DNA of 64,000 bases from Mugil cephalus (lineage: Eukaryota > Chordata > Actinopteri > Mugiliformes > Mugilidae): positions 4,718,001 through 4,782,000 of the forward strand of contig NC_061773.1 in the NCBI RefSeq assembly GCF_022458985.1, written 5' to 3'. Below the pieces are notes generated by a model. The model was not told the DNA's origin. It searched no databases and saw only the letters and a list, made by a program, of their open reading frames with translations. Positions 25,401 to 37,246 of this stretch are shown here, piece by piece; positions within the stretch are counted from its first letter, which is position 1; each line of letters opens with the position of its first letter. The translations under genes were made by a program, and so were the position numbers.

Positions 25401-28400
25401 ATGTAACAATGTTTTCTGGTCCAGAGAAACACAGACATTGGTTTGGTCTCCTTCAAGAGACCTGTTAATGAAGAGGAAACTAAAATAACCAGGGAGTAAG
25501 AGCGACAAGATCAAACCTGCACAAGTTGTTGAGTCTCTTGTTCTTCTTTCAGTGACTGTGGTTCAGAGTTTAGCTGCTGCTGTAAGTCACACTGCATCTA
25601 AAGGTTAGAGTAAGTGACATGAGTTTGTGGTGGCAACGAATGTTTTCCTTCTAAAACTGTGACTTCAGTCTTTTCAACAGGTTCCTGTTACATCTCACAA
25701 TAAAGGACGTTTGGCTTTAAAAATCAATCACAGAATGTGGCTAATTAAGCTTTTTATATTCCATTCTTGCATATTTGAGTAGAATCTGATCATAACTATT
25801 AGATCATCGTTGAGACATGCTGCACTATACTCATCCAGGTGAATTCACTTTGCAGATGGTACTAGGACATCTACACATCAGCTAAACCACGTAACATGCG
25901 CTGAATCTCCATACAATTTTATGAGAACACCAAGAAAACAGCTGAATTAAAATTTAGTCTTCATGTTTTTGTTTTTTTTTACCATCTCCATTCTTTCCTC
26001 CAGTTCTGCTCTGAGCTGCTTCTTCTCCTCCCTCAGTCCCTGCAGAGTCTCCTGCAGCTGATCTCTCTCCTCAGTGAGAGACGTCACTCTAGACAACAGT
26101 GTGTCCATCTCTTCTGAGGAGGTGTGACAGCTGGCTTCTTTCTCCAACACTGCATCTCTCTCTGCTCGTGCTTCCGCAAGCTCCTCGTTGAGAGTCATTA
26201 TCTGTTGAGAAAGGATGAATTGCAGCTAGCAATCAGAACACTGCAGATGAAGGATCTTTTAAAAAAAAACAAAAAAAAAACAACCTTCATAAACCATTTA
26301 AGTCACCTGTTTCTCTAAATCAGACTGCTTCTGCTCAGAGAGATTTTCTAACTCTGATTTATTTTGCTTCTGCTCTTGCAGCTCCTCTTGAAGAGACTGT
26401 AGAAGTAAATTAGTCTCTGCAACCTGAAAATAAGAAAACACACTTCAGTAATGCTACAAAGAGACTAATCTTGCAGCTTAATGAAAGACGTAGCAAGAAA
26501 CAAACCTGCTGTTCAAGCTGAGCTTGCTTTTCTTGACTTATTCTTTCCATGTTAGCGTTTCTTTGATTCTGTTCATTGAGCTGTTCTTGGAGCACGTGTA
26601 GAAGGCTTTGAGTCTCAGCAGCCTAAAGTAGTAATTGCAAATTTCATATCCATTCATCCATGGTGAAAATGTATACAAAAGTGGGAGTGAACTCAGTTTG
26701 GAAAAAAATAAAAAACTCACCATCTCCATGCTGCGCTGCAGTTCACCCTCCACCTGACTCTTCTGCTCTGTGACGTTCTGCAGAGCAGCCTGAAGTTGTT
26801 CCATCTGAAGAACAAAATGGTTCATAATTCAAGTATTTTTCCACTAATTAGTTTCACATATTTTTCTAATTACTGACAACAGAGAACAATGTCAACTCTG
26901 GCTTCTTGGACCTGTAAATATTTGAAGACAAATATTTAAACATACAAATTCATTCATTTAGAAAAGGCCTCTTATTCTAAACATGCTGCATAGTTTCTGT
27001 TACCGAAACAAGAGGAGACGATTTTCAGTGGCAAGTAATTTAGTATTGGTGATCTAGTTCTGTGTATTTTTGGTTATGTCCTGCTGCTGTATAACAATTA
27101 TTCAAGGTTGATAAGTGTCTGCATGTGGATGTTGTTAAGAAGAAACGTGAAGATAAGACCAGTCTCAGTTTAACTGTTTTCACCTCTTGTTGAAGTTGGG
27201 TTACTTGCTCATCGGGGCCGTGCAGTTCTGAGATCACTTTTTCTGGCTGGTTGAACCCATTGTGGGTTTGTACAACCTGTGCAAGACAACAAATTACAGT
27301 TTCTTTTAGACCGTGAGCCAATACTTCCATTTAAAAAAAAAACTAACAAAACACAATGATAACAAACCATCTCCATTCTCTCCTCCAGCTCTGCTCTGAG
27401 CTGCTTCTTCTCCTCTCTCAGTCCCTCCAGTATTTCCTGCAGCTGATCTCTCTCCTCAGTGAGAGACGTCACTCTAGACAACAGTGTGTCCATGTCCTCT
27501 GTGGAGGACTGAGTGTTGCTCGTCCTCTCAGTCAGTAGATTGTCTCTCTCTGCTTCAGTCAGCTGCAGTTTCTCTGTTAAAGTTCTTGTCTGTGAGGAAG
27601 GAAACAGAGAGGAATCAATAAAGTATCTCTTTGGTCCAGCTGTGCCTACAACTGTTAATGTCTCATTTCTAATGTGTGCAACCCAAACCCAGGTGTTATT
27701 TTAGAAAAGGTGAAACCAAGCTCCAAACCTCAGTCTGTAGTGTCTCCATTCTGTCCTCCAGCTCTGCTCTGAGCTGCTTCTTCTCCTCTCTCAGTCCCTC
27801 CAGTATTTCCTGCAGCTGATCTCTCTCCTCAGTGAGAGACGTCACTCTGGTTAACAGGTTGTCCATGTCCTCTGTGGAGGACTGAGTCTCTCCTGTCCTC
27901 TCAGACAGTAGACTGTCTCTCTCTGCTCGCAAACTCTCAAGCTCTTCAGTCAAAGTCTTCATCTGTAACATTGTGAAAATTGATCAGGCTTTGTCTTTTA
28001 TCTGTTCAACTCTAACATATATATATTTGAGTATTTTCTAACTTTACTATCCAAAGTTACTGTAATTACCAGGTGCCATGTAGGACTTCATTTTGATACA
28101 TTTCTAAAATATTAAGAAACCCTTACATGTGTTTGCAGCTCTTCCAGCTGCCCACTCATATCACTGTGATGTCCATCCGGTCCGGACGACTGTGCAGCCT
28201 CCAGCTGTTTGATCTGATGCCTCTGCTCACGATTCTTCTCCAGGGCTGTCCTCAGCTCCTCCTGGTTCTCAATCATCTATTTGATAAAAACATTTTTTGT
28301 GATATAAACACACACAGACCTGTCGCCAGTCACTCAATTTAAAGCGTTTCAAAATCTGCAGTTATATGCCAACTCACCATCTCCACATTTTCCTGCATGT

Positions 28401-31400
28401 CAAGCTTGAGCTGGTCTCTCTCTGCAGTAAGAGAAGCAACCGTTGACAGCAGCTTCTCCACCTCCTCTGCAGAGCTCTCACCTCCAGCCTTCTGCTCAGA
28501 CAGGAGAGCATCCTTCTCCGCTCGTACACCCTGAAGCTCTTCATTCAGCTGATTCACCTAAGAGAAGAACACTTGAGGTTATATTAATAGTAGTATTGCT
28601 TAGTTAGGTCATATTTAATTTAGTGAGTAGTGACGTAAATTAAAATTTTTAATGATTTAAGTGATTATTAGAATAGTGTCAGTCATCCTTTGGGTGTTGG
28701 ACTAATGGCTGCAGCTCTCTGAGCCAGTGAAATAAAAGCAAATATCATCACTGTCATACTTGTTCTTGAAGCTCTTTGCTGATCTCCTCCTCTGTGCTCC
28801 TGGATACTTCACTGTGAGTAAGCTTTTCCTCCAAATCCTTCATCAGCTGCTGCATCTCATTCACTTTTCCTTCCAGCGATGCTCTGTGCTGCTCAATCTC
28901 TTCAAGCTAAAGAGAAAACACAATGAAGAACGATTGTAAAGCTACTTTCATGGCAGTAATACTGAAGTGCTACGTGTTTTTCTGTTTGCAGCCTCAAGCG
29001 TCAGGCTTGAAACTGTATAACATGAGATATTATTTCAGTGATTCGGACACATTTCTGTTCATTGAGCTGATTGAGAAAGAGTGTGACCTCATGACTTATC
29101 TCAGTAGCTGGAGGAAAACTTTAGTTCAGTCAGGTTGATGCAGCTGACAGCAGCGTTTGTCGCCTGCCAGTATATAAACTGGCACATTTATTAATTTATG
29201 AATGCAGATTTATGGGCATGAGAGTCCATCCGTAGATCACTACACCTTGGTGTTGACAGTTTATGAATCCTTGTAGATGATAAATAGTGAGCTGGTGTAG
29301 AACAACTGACAAGTATTTTTCATGATCTACAATGTTGTGCGACACACGGAAGAAGCAAGCGCTAGGGGAAGCTTGAATATGATAACGTAGTTTTTCTTTC
29401 ACTATTTTAGCTTCTATTTTTTCTGTACTAGCTCCAGTCGTACTGGATAATGGCAGCAGAACTAAGATCAATCAGGATCATGTTTCTAACAACAGAAAAG
29501 AAATCAAAACCTAAAGTAGAGTTTTCAGTGCCAAGAAAAATAACACTATTTTTTATCTAACCTTCAAGTCCTTGTCTTCAACAGAAGCCATCAGCTGATT
29601 CCTCTCAGCATTAGATCGCTCCAGGTCTGAGCGAAGAGAATCCAGCTGCTGCGTTACGTCAGCGAACTGCCGGTTCAGCTCTTTCTCCCCCAGTACAGCA
29701 GCATTAAGTTCTGCTTGGACTCTGACAATCTCATCCTGAGACGCCTGCAGTGAATCTCTGAGCTGCTGAGCCTCCTCCTGACATTGAACTTCAGCTGAGA
29801 GCAGGTTGTCCCTCTGAGTTTGAACAGTGCTCAGTTCCTCAGTCAAGTCACAAACCTGAAACAACACAGAATAAAATCACATGAATTTAAACAGTTGCTT
29901 CAGTATCTGACAGCGTCTTCAGAGAAGGTCTGGAGGACTCACCTGCTTCTTCAAACTGGCCATCTCCTCCTGAAGAGCCTGATATGAGGCGAGCTCCTCC
30001 AGCTGAGCTCTGAGGGCTTCCTCTGCTTCACGCGACGCTGTCAGCTCTTTGTTCAGACTGGCCACGGTTCTCTCAAGTTCCACGCTGTCTATCAGGTCTG
30101 GAGACAGAGAATGTCTTACAACCCGTTCTAGGATTTATGTCTGCACTCACAAGCTCAGTTACATGAGTTAAACCTACTTTTAGGGACTTTTCCGTCTAGC
30201 AGAGTGGTGAGCTTGGTGTTCTCATCAAAAGCGACGTTCAGCTCTTTCTGGAGATCGCTCTGCATCTTTTTGTAGCGTGACTTCTCCGTCTCCAACTGAA
30301 AACGCAGGCTGTTCACCTCAGCCTCCATCCTCTCATGGTTGGCAGCCAGAGTCACCTGGAGAGAACATTATGACACAAAACAAGAAGCACAAAAAGACAC
30401 ACATATTAGTCTTAGTAACACTAGTACACAGCAGACCACATACCGAGCATTCATCACATCCTCACTGATTCCAACAAACTCATTTTGCCACAGTTTCATG
30501 GTTGAATTCTGTCAGCTGGATTTATTTTGACTGGGAGGAAAATATACACCTTAAAAAAAAGTATTAATCCCACTTACATTCATCTCGTCCAGAGCGATTT
30601 TTTGACTGCGGAGGACGGCCCATTCCTTCTTTGTGTCTCTGCTGATCCCCTCTGCATCATCTAGAGAGCGACGAAGCTTCGCCACCTCCTGGACCAAGTC
30701 CTTACCGCTCTGTGGAGAACAGGAGACAATTAGGCTGCTTAATAAAACACCATGTTCCAACATGTGTAACTGACTTTCACACTTTAGCATCCAAGCTACC
30801 ATTGTCTGGAGACAGTTAAAAGTTTCTTAATATTTTTTTTACAAATTATAAATTCCATTTTGAGTATTGAGCCATTTCCAGTAAACTTGACTGATACAAA
30901 AGGCCACACGCTGCCTAACTGTAAAAGCATCTGCATATCTCTGAAAAATACAATTTTAGTAACTGGCTTCATGATTCACCTTTTTTAGTGAAGAGCTATA
31001 ACACAGTTACATAACACACATACCATACTCTGGAGTTCTTCGGCAAATTCAGATTTCTTTTTAAGCTGTTCAGACATCGTTTCCAGTTTGCTCTGAAAGA
31101 GAAACACAAAATATAAACTTATATTATTAAAAAACGGAAACAATTTTATGGACATTTTGTAGTGCATCAATGATTGTGGTTTGAATTGTTCTGGTCAATG
31201 TGATTCAGGCAGAGAACCACATCAATTCCAAAAAAACTAATTTGTTGTGATCTAAATGATCCTGGCATGAAACTATCTGAAACAACAGTGGACTGATGTA
31301 TAAATATCATTTAACACAGGTTTGTATCTTATACACACTGTACACACACTGATAACATGATGAGGAAGTCTTAGTCAGTACGTCATCTTACCTGAAGCTG

Positions 31401-34400
31401 AAGACACTGGAGCTCAGAGGATTCCACTGCCTTCTTCAGGCTAGATATTTCATTTTGCAACTCATTCTGCAAGATCACACACAGTATGAACAAATAAATA
31501 AACACAATAATTAAACTCAGTGTAAAACATTTTCTGTAACAACGGAGGTACTTTGACCATTTAATATCCCTTGTGGCTCATTAAAGTCGGTCTAAGTCAA
31601 AGTCTGGAACCAGATCAGCAACATTACCTCATGCTCCTTCCTGAATTCCTCCTCCAGAGATTTGAACTCATCCGTCTCCCTTTTCTCCTCTAGTTCCTGT
31701 GAAAGAGCAGCTTTCTCTTTCTCCAGACTTTTAGTCTGCTCTATGAAAAGCCCCAGCTCTTCTTTCAGATAGTCTCGCTCAGCAAACGCCATGTCCTACA
31801 AACACACAAGTCCAACTCAATTTAAGCAGCATTAAGCAGTTTAAATAAAATGTAATACCCTGTTATCCTTGTAGAGACGCTCATGCCACATTTCCAGCAA
31901 AATGAATAATGGTTTTTCCTTATTATAGTTCTCTTTTTCATGCAATTGGCCTTTAATCCCAGATAATCTTGACCATTTATTATTGTTTTTTATTTCGATA
32001 ATTTGAAATCGCTCTATATTTCACCAATTCTATAAAGTTTTACCTTCTCTGAAGCCAACGTTTCACAAAGCTGGATGGTGTCAGCAAATTCTTGTCTCAT
32101 CTGGAAAACAAGATGTTAAGGTTACTGTGTTGAAGAAACTAGCAAACACAGAACAGGAATCAAGAGGCGGTATTCTCATAAACCTACAGTATAATACACA
32201 CATCATACCTGGTTAAGAGTTTCAGTCTGAGTGCGGCTCTGGTCTTCCAGCTGTCTCTCCAAGTCTGCCACTCTCAAATCCAACATCTCCACCTTCTCCA
32301 ATGCTTCCTTTTTCTGCTTGGCTTCAGTTTGAAGCTGGAGCTCCAACTCTGATGCACTTTGTTCTGTCGGCTGCACTTTGTCAAAGACGTCTTGTTTGTG
32401 TTGAGCCTCTGTTTGAAGCTGCAGCTGCAGCTCCAGGTCTGCTGCCCTCTGTTCTGTTGTCTGCATTTTGTCCAGGACTTCTTGTTTCTGCTGGACTTCT
32501 GTTTGAAGCTGCACCTGCAGCTCTGCCACTCTGCCATCTAATGTTTCTAGCTTTGCCATGGCCTCCTCTTTAAGTTGACTCTCCATTTCCAGCTGCTGCT
32601 CAAGGTTGGCCAATTTTCCCGAAAGCTCATGCAATCGGTCGGGAGATACAAAGTCTCTGGGACTGGAGCAAAAATGAAACATACCAATGATTATTGGTTA
32701 ATTGTAATGAACATCAACACACAACAAAAACTGCAACACAGTGATTGAACTTTATCACACGCCCAATAATTAGACAAGATGCTTTTTCAACTGGATTGTT
32801 GAAGAAAACAAGGCTTAAACCATGATATTGGCGTCACAAATACGTCTCATCTTGGATTAGTAATCATAAGATATTCACCTGTCTCCAAAGCTTCGAACAG
32901 TCACAGAGTTCTGACTTAACTCCATTTCAGACGGCTCATCAGGAATCTCCCAGTGAGTGTCAAATTCCTCATCATCTGTTAAAATTTAGTGTGCATTAAA
33001 CTAATTATCAGCAAGCAGTTCCTGCATCAAATCAGCATCACAGAAATGCTGAAAATGCTATTACCTTCCCCCAGCTCCATGCAGGAGCGATCTGCTTTCC
33101 TCTTCCTGGCGAAAGATTCTGCAAAGCTAAGGTCAGACGACCCATCGTCACAGTCCGCTGTACGGACGAGTCTCAGCATCTTTCCTCCCCATGTAACTCT
33201 GCGTTTTGGCATCTTAGAAAGAAACAAAACTCATCATTAGCTGTGATTGCGCAGAGATGTTTGTATTCAACAGCTTCATGTCCTTCACGGCTACCTTATG
33301 AACAGGGACCAGGTTTGAGCCGGTGACGAGCAGTTTGGTCAGGTTTTTGATCCTGTCCTCTTGTTCTCTCTGGAGCTGATCCTTTTCTTGCAGGAGCTGG
33401 GAGAGAACTTTCTTTTCAGTCGCTGTGGTCTGTGTGACTGAAGAAACCTGCAGGGGAACACACACAGGTCAGTGTACTGAAAACTTCAGGCCAAGCAGAA
33501 CACGATGGACGACAAAAATAGTGACACTTGCCTCTTGGAGCCGTCGCTTCAGGTCGACAATTTCATTGCGATATCTTTTGAGCAGAGCCCCATCGTCTGA
33601 GACCTCCGTCACATGAGGGTCGTTCTTCATTTTCTTTGCAGTGCTGGCAAACTTAAAAAAAATAATAATAAAACAAATCAGCAAATTGTTTGCTCTAATG
33701 GTTCATGTTTTACATCAATTATAAGGCTCAACTGACACATTAATTTTACCTTATCACCCTACATTAATGTACTGTAGGAAGAGATAGAATGAACCATAAC
33801 AATGTGTTACAACACTAATTCTTAAAAGTCAGACAGATATCTGCATTATCCACCAACCTGCAGTGTGCTGAGGGTCTCATCTAAGGTGACTGGAGTGATG
33901 GTGCAGATGATCACTGTTTTGGCATTCCCACCCAGCGAGTTCTGCAGGATGCGGGTTAGTTTACTGTCTCTGTAGTTGGTGAAACCCCTGAAGACACAGA
34001 ATGATATTTATCAAATGGCAGCAACACTTAACAATAAGCACAATGTTTAAAACCATTTTTCCATTTATTTTTCCTGTGATCCCATGCAAGTCTGCAGTTA
34101 TTTCAAATCAACGAGAAAGGCCACTTCTGCAGTTCTACCACTACCACCTCCTGAATAGAAACTCTAAAGAATAGTTCATTGTTTTGACATTTAGGGTTAG
34201 ATGAGATAAATCTAATGTCTGTGCGTTCAGTTAAGAGCAGAGTACTGTTCCTCAAATGTGGTTGAGCTAATGAAAACAAACAAACAAAAAAAATCAAAAG
34301 CTCATGTAGAGAATTTTCTTATTTACAGTTGAGAATAATATGATGTGGCTCCAATAAAGCAATATAAAATGTCTTTACCTCATCTCCAAGAAATTAAAGC

Positions 34401-37114
34401 AAACATCAAGACATAAAACACAAGCTATAAATATATTTTTAAAAGGTTCCTTATTTACTCACTTCTGGGTCTCATCAGTCAACTTTTTGATCACTTGGCC
34501 GAGTGTGAACAGGCTACGATTGATGTTGCAACCTTCTTTGAAACGTGCACCTGGGACATCAAAAAATAAAAAACAGAACAATTACAAAAAAGGCATTGCA
34601 CTTGGTAGTTTGCACAGTAATATCGAGCCTATTGTACATTTCATGTGGCTTCAATCAATAAGCAACTCCATCTCACCTTCAGCTCCGGTTTGACTTGCTC
34701 TTTCAGATCCAGCTAAATCGACCAAGTTCTAGAAAATAAAGTATTGACCAAAAAAGAAAACATTACAAATCAACCAATGACACACAGAAAGTGAACACAA
34801 ATAATGAAAGTAATAATGAAAGGAGCTAGTTTACCAGATGAGACACAATAATGGCTCCATCAGCATTTTCACCTGATGCTGGGTCACTTCGTACTCGACT
34901 CTCCAGGATCTAAGAAAAATAAATCATGAAAAATCCAGACCTCCACATATTCTAACATGTTAGTGACTGTATGTTGTTTTTTTTCTTACCATTCGGAATA
35001 TGGTGTGTGAGCGGCTGCTCCTCTCATTCATTTTTGTCTTTCCATAATGACGGTTCTCTAAAAAGAAGCAATGTGCAGATAACAAATTAGTTGTTACATA
35101 AACGTGTAAGATTAGTTCTCATGAATAATCTCGGATCTTACTTTCTCCTTTCCGAATCCAGGCCAGAGCTTGAGCAGGGGACGTAACTAGCTCCTCAGTC
35201 AGATCAGCCACAAAGATGTTTTTCTGTACACAGTATTCATTATTACTAAATAACGAGGATTATATGAAGCAGCTATGCATGAATGCTCCTAGCCTTTAAA
35301 TATTACTAAGTTACTTTTCAGTTTTATTGAGACAATATTTGAGAAAATGCTATTAAACCCCAATGATCTACTTACGTTGATAGTCTCTCTGACTTCCAGG
35401 GGTTTCCTTTTCCAGGTGTCAACAAGCAGATCAGCCACAGTCTCATTGTAGATTTCCATGTAAGACACCCTGAGAAGAAACTCCTTCTTTGGAAACTTGA
35501 GGTAAAAGAGAACCAATAGTTTAGAATACGCAGTGAGCACAAAACAAACTGCAGCATGATTCAAACAGTGCAATTCTCACATTTTTAATGGTCTGGAAGA
35601 CGTCTTCCACAGCCAGAGGTATAACTCCAGGGACATGGTTACTCCCCATCATGGTGAAGGTCTTTCCAGAAGAGGTCTGCCCGTAAGCAAATATGGTTCC
35701 TGTGGAACAAGCACACAACAGATATATAAACGAAAATAAAACCATGCAATTACAATGATACAATGAGTGAGATAGGACATGGATCTCACTGTATGCTCTA
35801 TTACATACCATTGTATCCTTCAACCGTGGAAACCACAAGAGGCTTTGCAATGTCCTGATACAGCTGATTGGTTGTTTCTTCAGCAGTAAACACTCGGTCT
35901 GGGAACGAGACAGGAAGAAGGTGATCGTAATGTACATTTCTGTTACTATTACTTTAAATTCAGAAAACACATTTCAAATCCTACCAAAACTAAAGCTTTT
36001 GGTGGAACTTCCATCATCAATCTGATGTGAAGTGATCTCTTATCAGCTTTCCAAAACACCTGGACAGGCTCTGCATTTTCTGATGCAGCAATTTCTTCCC
36101 TGTAAAAAAAAGAAAGAAAAGAAAACAAGATACATTTAAGAGAAATGAAGCTACATCAAGATACCTTTGCATGTTTGTGAGAGCTTTGCATCAACACACA
36201 CTAATAGGTACACATACCTCCCTTCAACCATTTTGTACTCATTCTTCAGATCTTACTAACACGTCTATAAGAATGATACACACATGGTTGTAACATTATA
36301 GCTTGATAAAAACAATTAAGTTAGTCTCTGTGGCTAAAAAATGACATTGAAATTTAGTTGCTTGTTATTAAAATCAGTTTGTTGCAGTAAAAGCTAAACA
36401 GATGATTTACATACACCAAGCATCCATAATTTCTACTGATGTTTTCCTGCTAGTGACAAAACATTTGGGACAAAGTTACTTCCCACAAAGAAAGTGGGAC
36501 AATCACACCCAGGTCTAAGTCCAGATATTCTTTCTGACTGAATAAAAGAACAATAACACAAGATAAGAAAAAAAGGTGTAACCATCGAGGACACATGTAA
36601 AATCCCATAATGATGATCAGACTGGAAACACATGACATTTAGAGTATTTCTTTGTTATGGATCAGAATATTTATTAACTTCAACAACGTCTCACTATGTA
36701 ACTAACTATAAACGAGACAACGCAACGGCCATTCTCATTACAACACTGTACTAACAGTGAAAAACACCACAAGAGGAAATATAAAGGACTATAACGTTTA
36801 ATTGTTATTCAAATGTCAATCAAGTCACCAGGCAGCTAACAGCTAAACAACTCGAATAAATGGCATTTTAAAGAGTGTTATACATGCAATGGTGTTAATT
36901 ATTGTTTACTGGAAAGTATCTTTCATTAAGGTTCGTCATAACAACAAAATAAAAACATGCGTTTAGTGACTTAGTGAAAATACTTCAACAGTTAGCGGTA
37001 GCATGAGGTAAAACAGCTGTAGATTTGAAACTTAACTGTCTGTTTGCTCAAAACTTACCTCGCAATACGCGGACGGACGCGGACGCAGACTTTAACAGCT
37101 GACTCCTCTGTCAT
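18062..37114 (-). CDS. cenpe: CENPE, kinesin-7 centromere-associated motor
   Basis: Plus-end directed kinetochore kinesin that moves chromosomes to the metaphase plate and supports checkpoint signalling. I resolve 57 coding exons on the minus strand, totalling 8231 coding bases. Removing an apparent 2-base excess in exon 2 leaves 2743 codons (2742 residues; human CENP-E has about 2700). Order: motor (exons 1-12), neck and basic linker with [11 protein letters not shown] (exons 13-15), coiled-coil rod (exons 16-54) and C-terminal tail (exons 55-57). The tail matches human CENP-E at [12 protein letters not shown] and ends in the farnesylation box CKTQ. Two introns use GC donors (after 33532 and after 24963). 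Exon lists are given in the sub-entries. Read literally, the exon 2 excess shifts the frame and ends translation in exon 4, so either this allele is broken or the base call is wrong. All other exons are open and in phase, which argues against an old pseudogene. Confidence 0.93.
24231..24808 (-). repeat. Recent duplicate block, copy 1 (CENPE exons 38-39 plus intron)
   Basis: Covers most of exons 38 and 39 and the whole 141-bp intron between them. It matches the block at 27371-27946 with about ten substitutions and a 2-base length difference over roughly 578 bp (about 98% identity by eye). The intron is as conserved as the exons. Similarity falls off sharply at both ends. Confidence 0.9.
27371..27946 (-). 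repeat. Recent duplicate block, copy 2 (CENPE exons 28-29 plus intron)
   Basis: Partner of the block at 24231-24808, in the same orientation about 3.14 kb away. It covers most of exons 28 and 29 and the 139-bp intron. Where homology stops, exon 29 ends ERMEM while exon 39 continues ERMETLQTE. Confidence 0.9.
28760..33447 (-). other. cenpe: CENPE neck, linker and proximal rod, exons 13-25
   Basis: Exons: 33295-33447, 33065-33212, 32879-32975, 32209-32662, 32044-32100, 31628-31795, 31392-31466, 31024-31092, 30578-30709, 30178-30355, 29943-30097, 29562-29855 and 28760-28906. Exon 13 ([20 protein letters not shown]) and exon 14 ([12 protein letters not shown]) match the human segment after the motor. 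Exon 22 ends [13 protein letters not shown], almost the same as human TKLTSLIDGKVPK, which anchors the rod alignment. The segments are predicted coiled coil from heptad-like Leu/Glu/Lys/Gln patterning. Intron 24 (28907-29561, about 0.65 kb) is one of the larger introns and holds no gene I recognise. Confidence 0.85.
32209..32662 (-). repeat. cenpe: CENPE exon 16: internal coiled-coil repeats of about 32 residues
   Basis: This unusually long rod exon (454 bp) encodes about three and a half copies of a 32-34 residue unit. Examples are [60 protein letters not shown] and [20 protein letters not shown]. Successive units share the frame [19 protein letters not shown]. This is a tandem amplification within one exon, separate from the exon-level duplications further along the rod. 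Confidence 0.8.
33532..37114 (-). other. cenpe: CENPE kinesin motor domain, exons 1-12
   Basis: Exons: 37059-37114, 35985-36099, 35809-35898, 35581-35699, 35376-35495, 35142-35223, 34990-35057, 34835-34909, 34677-34728, 34463-34550, 33858-33987 and 33532-33651. The start [15 protein letters not shown] is the kinesin beta-1 strand. Exon 4 holds the P-loop GQTSSGKT inside [19 protein letters not shown]. Exon 5 reads [19 protein letters not shown]. Exon 7 holds switch [12 protein letters not shown], and exon 9 holds switch [19 protein letters not shown]. Exons 10-11 give [15 protein letters not shown] and [20 protein letters not shown]. Exon 12, [14 protein letters not shown], leads into the neck. 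All ATPase motifs are intact. Exon 2 ([13 protein letters not shown], then [12 protein letters not shown]) changes frame around 36025-36026, where its length is 115 instead of the phase-compatible 113. Confidence 0.92.
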
Positions 37115-37246
37115 TTTTTATTTTTGAAAGTCACCAATCAACTCTAAAATCAAGAAACAACCTGTTACATATTTGATAATGAGATTTAAAAGACTAAATG
37201 CGCCTAACCGACTAGGACCGTACTGGCAGTGACTCGGTTTGCTTCG

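Larger units (their letters stand above)
22876..28557 (-). repeat. cenpe: CENPE rod: amplified exon cassettes, exons 26-44
   Basis: Exons: 28378-28557, 28127-28276, 27729-27962, 27368-27589, 27184-27276, 26721-26804, 26506-26622, 26307-26423, 25983-26201, 25517-25597, 25277-25360, 24963-25124, 24591-24824, 24216-24449, 23999-24082, 23761-23877, 23442-23672, 23091-23300 and 22876-22971. Four exon types recur. Type A (180-234 bp, eight copies: exons 26, 28, 29, 34, 38, 39, 42, 43) has the core [14 protein letters not shown]. Type B (117 bp, three copies: 32, 33, 41) is like [17 protein letters not shown] third (84 bp: 31, 36, 40) is like [21 protein letters not shown] fourth (150 and 162 bp: 27, 37) starts MIENQEELR. 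Every exon is a multiple of three in phase 0, so copies can be gained or lost without breaking the frame. Confidence 0.9.

Noticed and set aside
35521-35970. 149-residue minus-strand open frame across CENPE exons 3-4
   Set aside because: It runs through an intron and reads exon 3 in a different frame; the spliced frame gives the conserved kinesin sequence.
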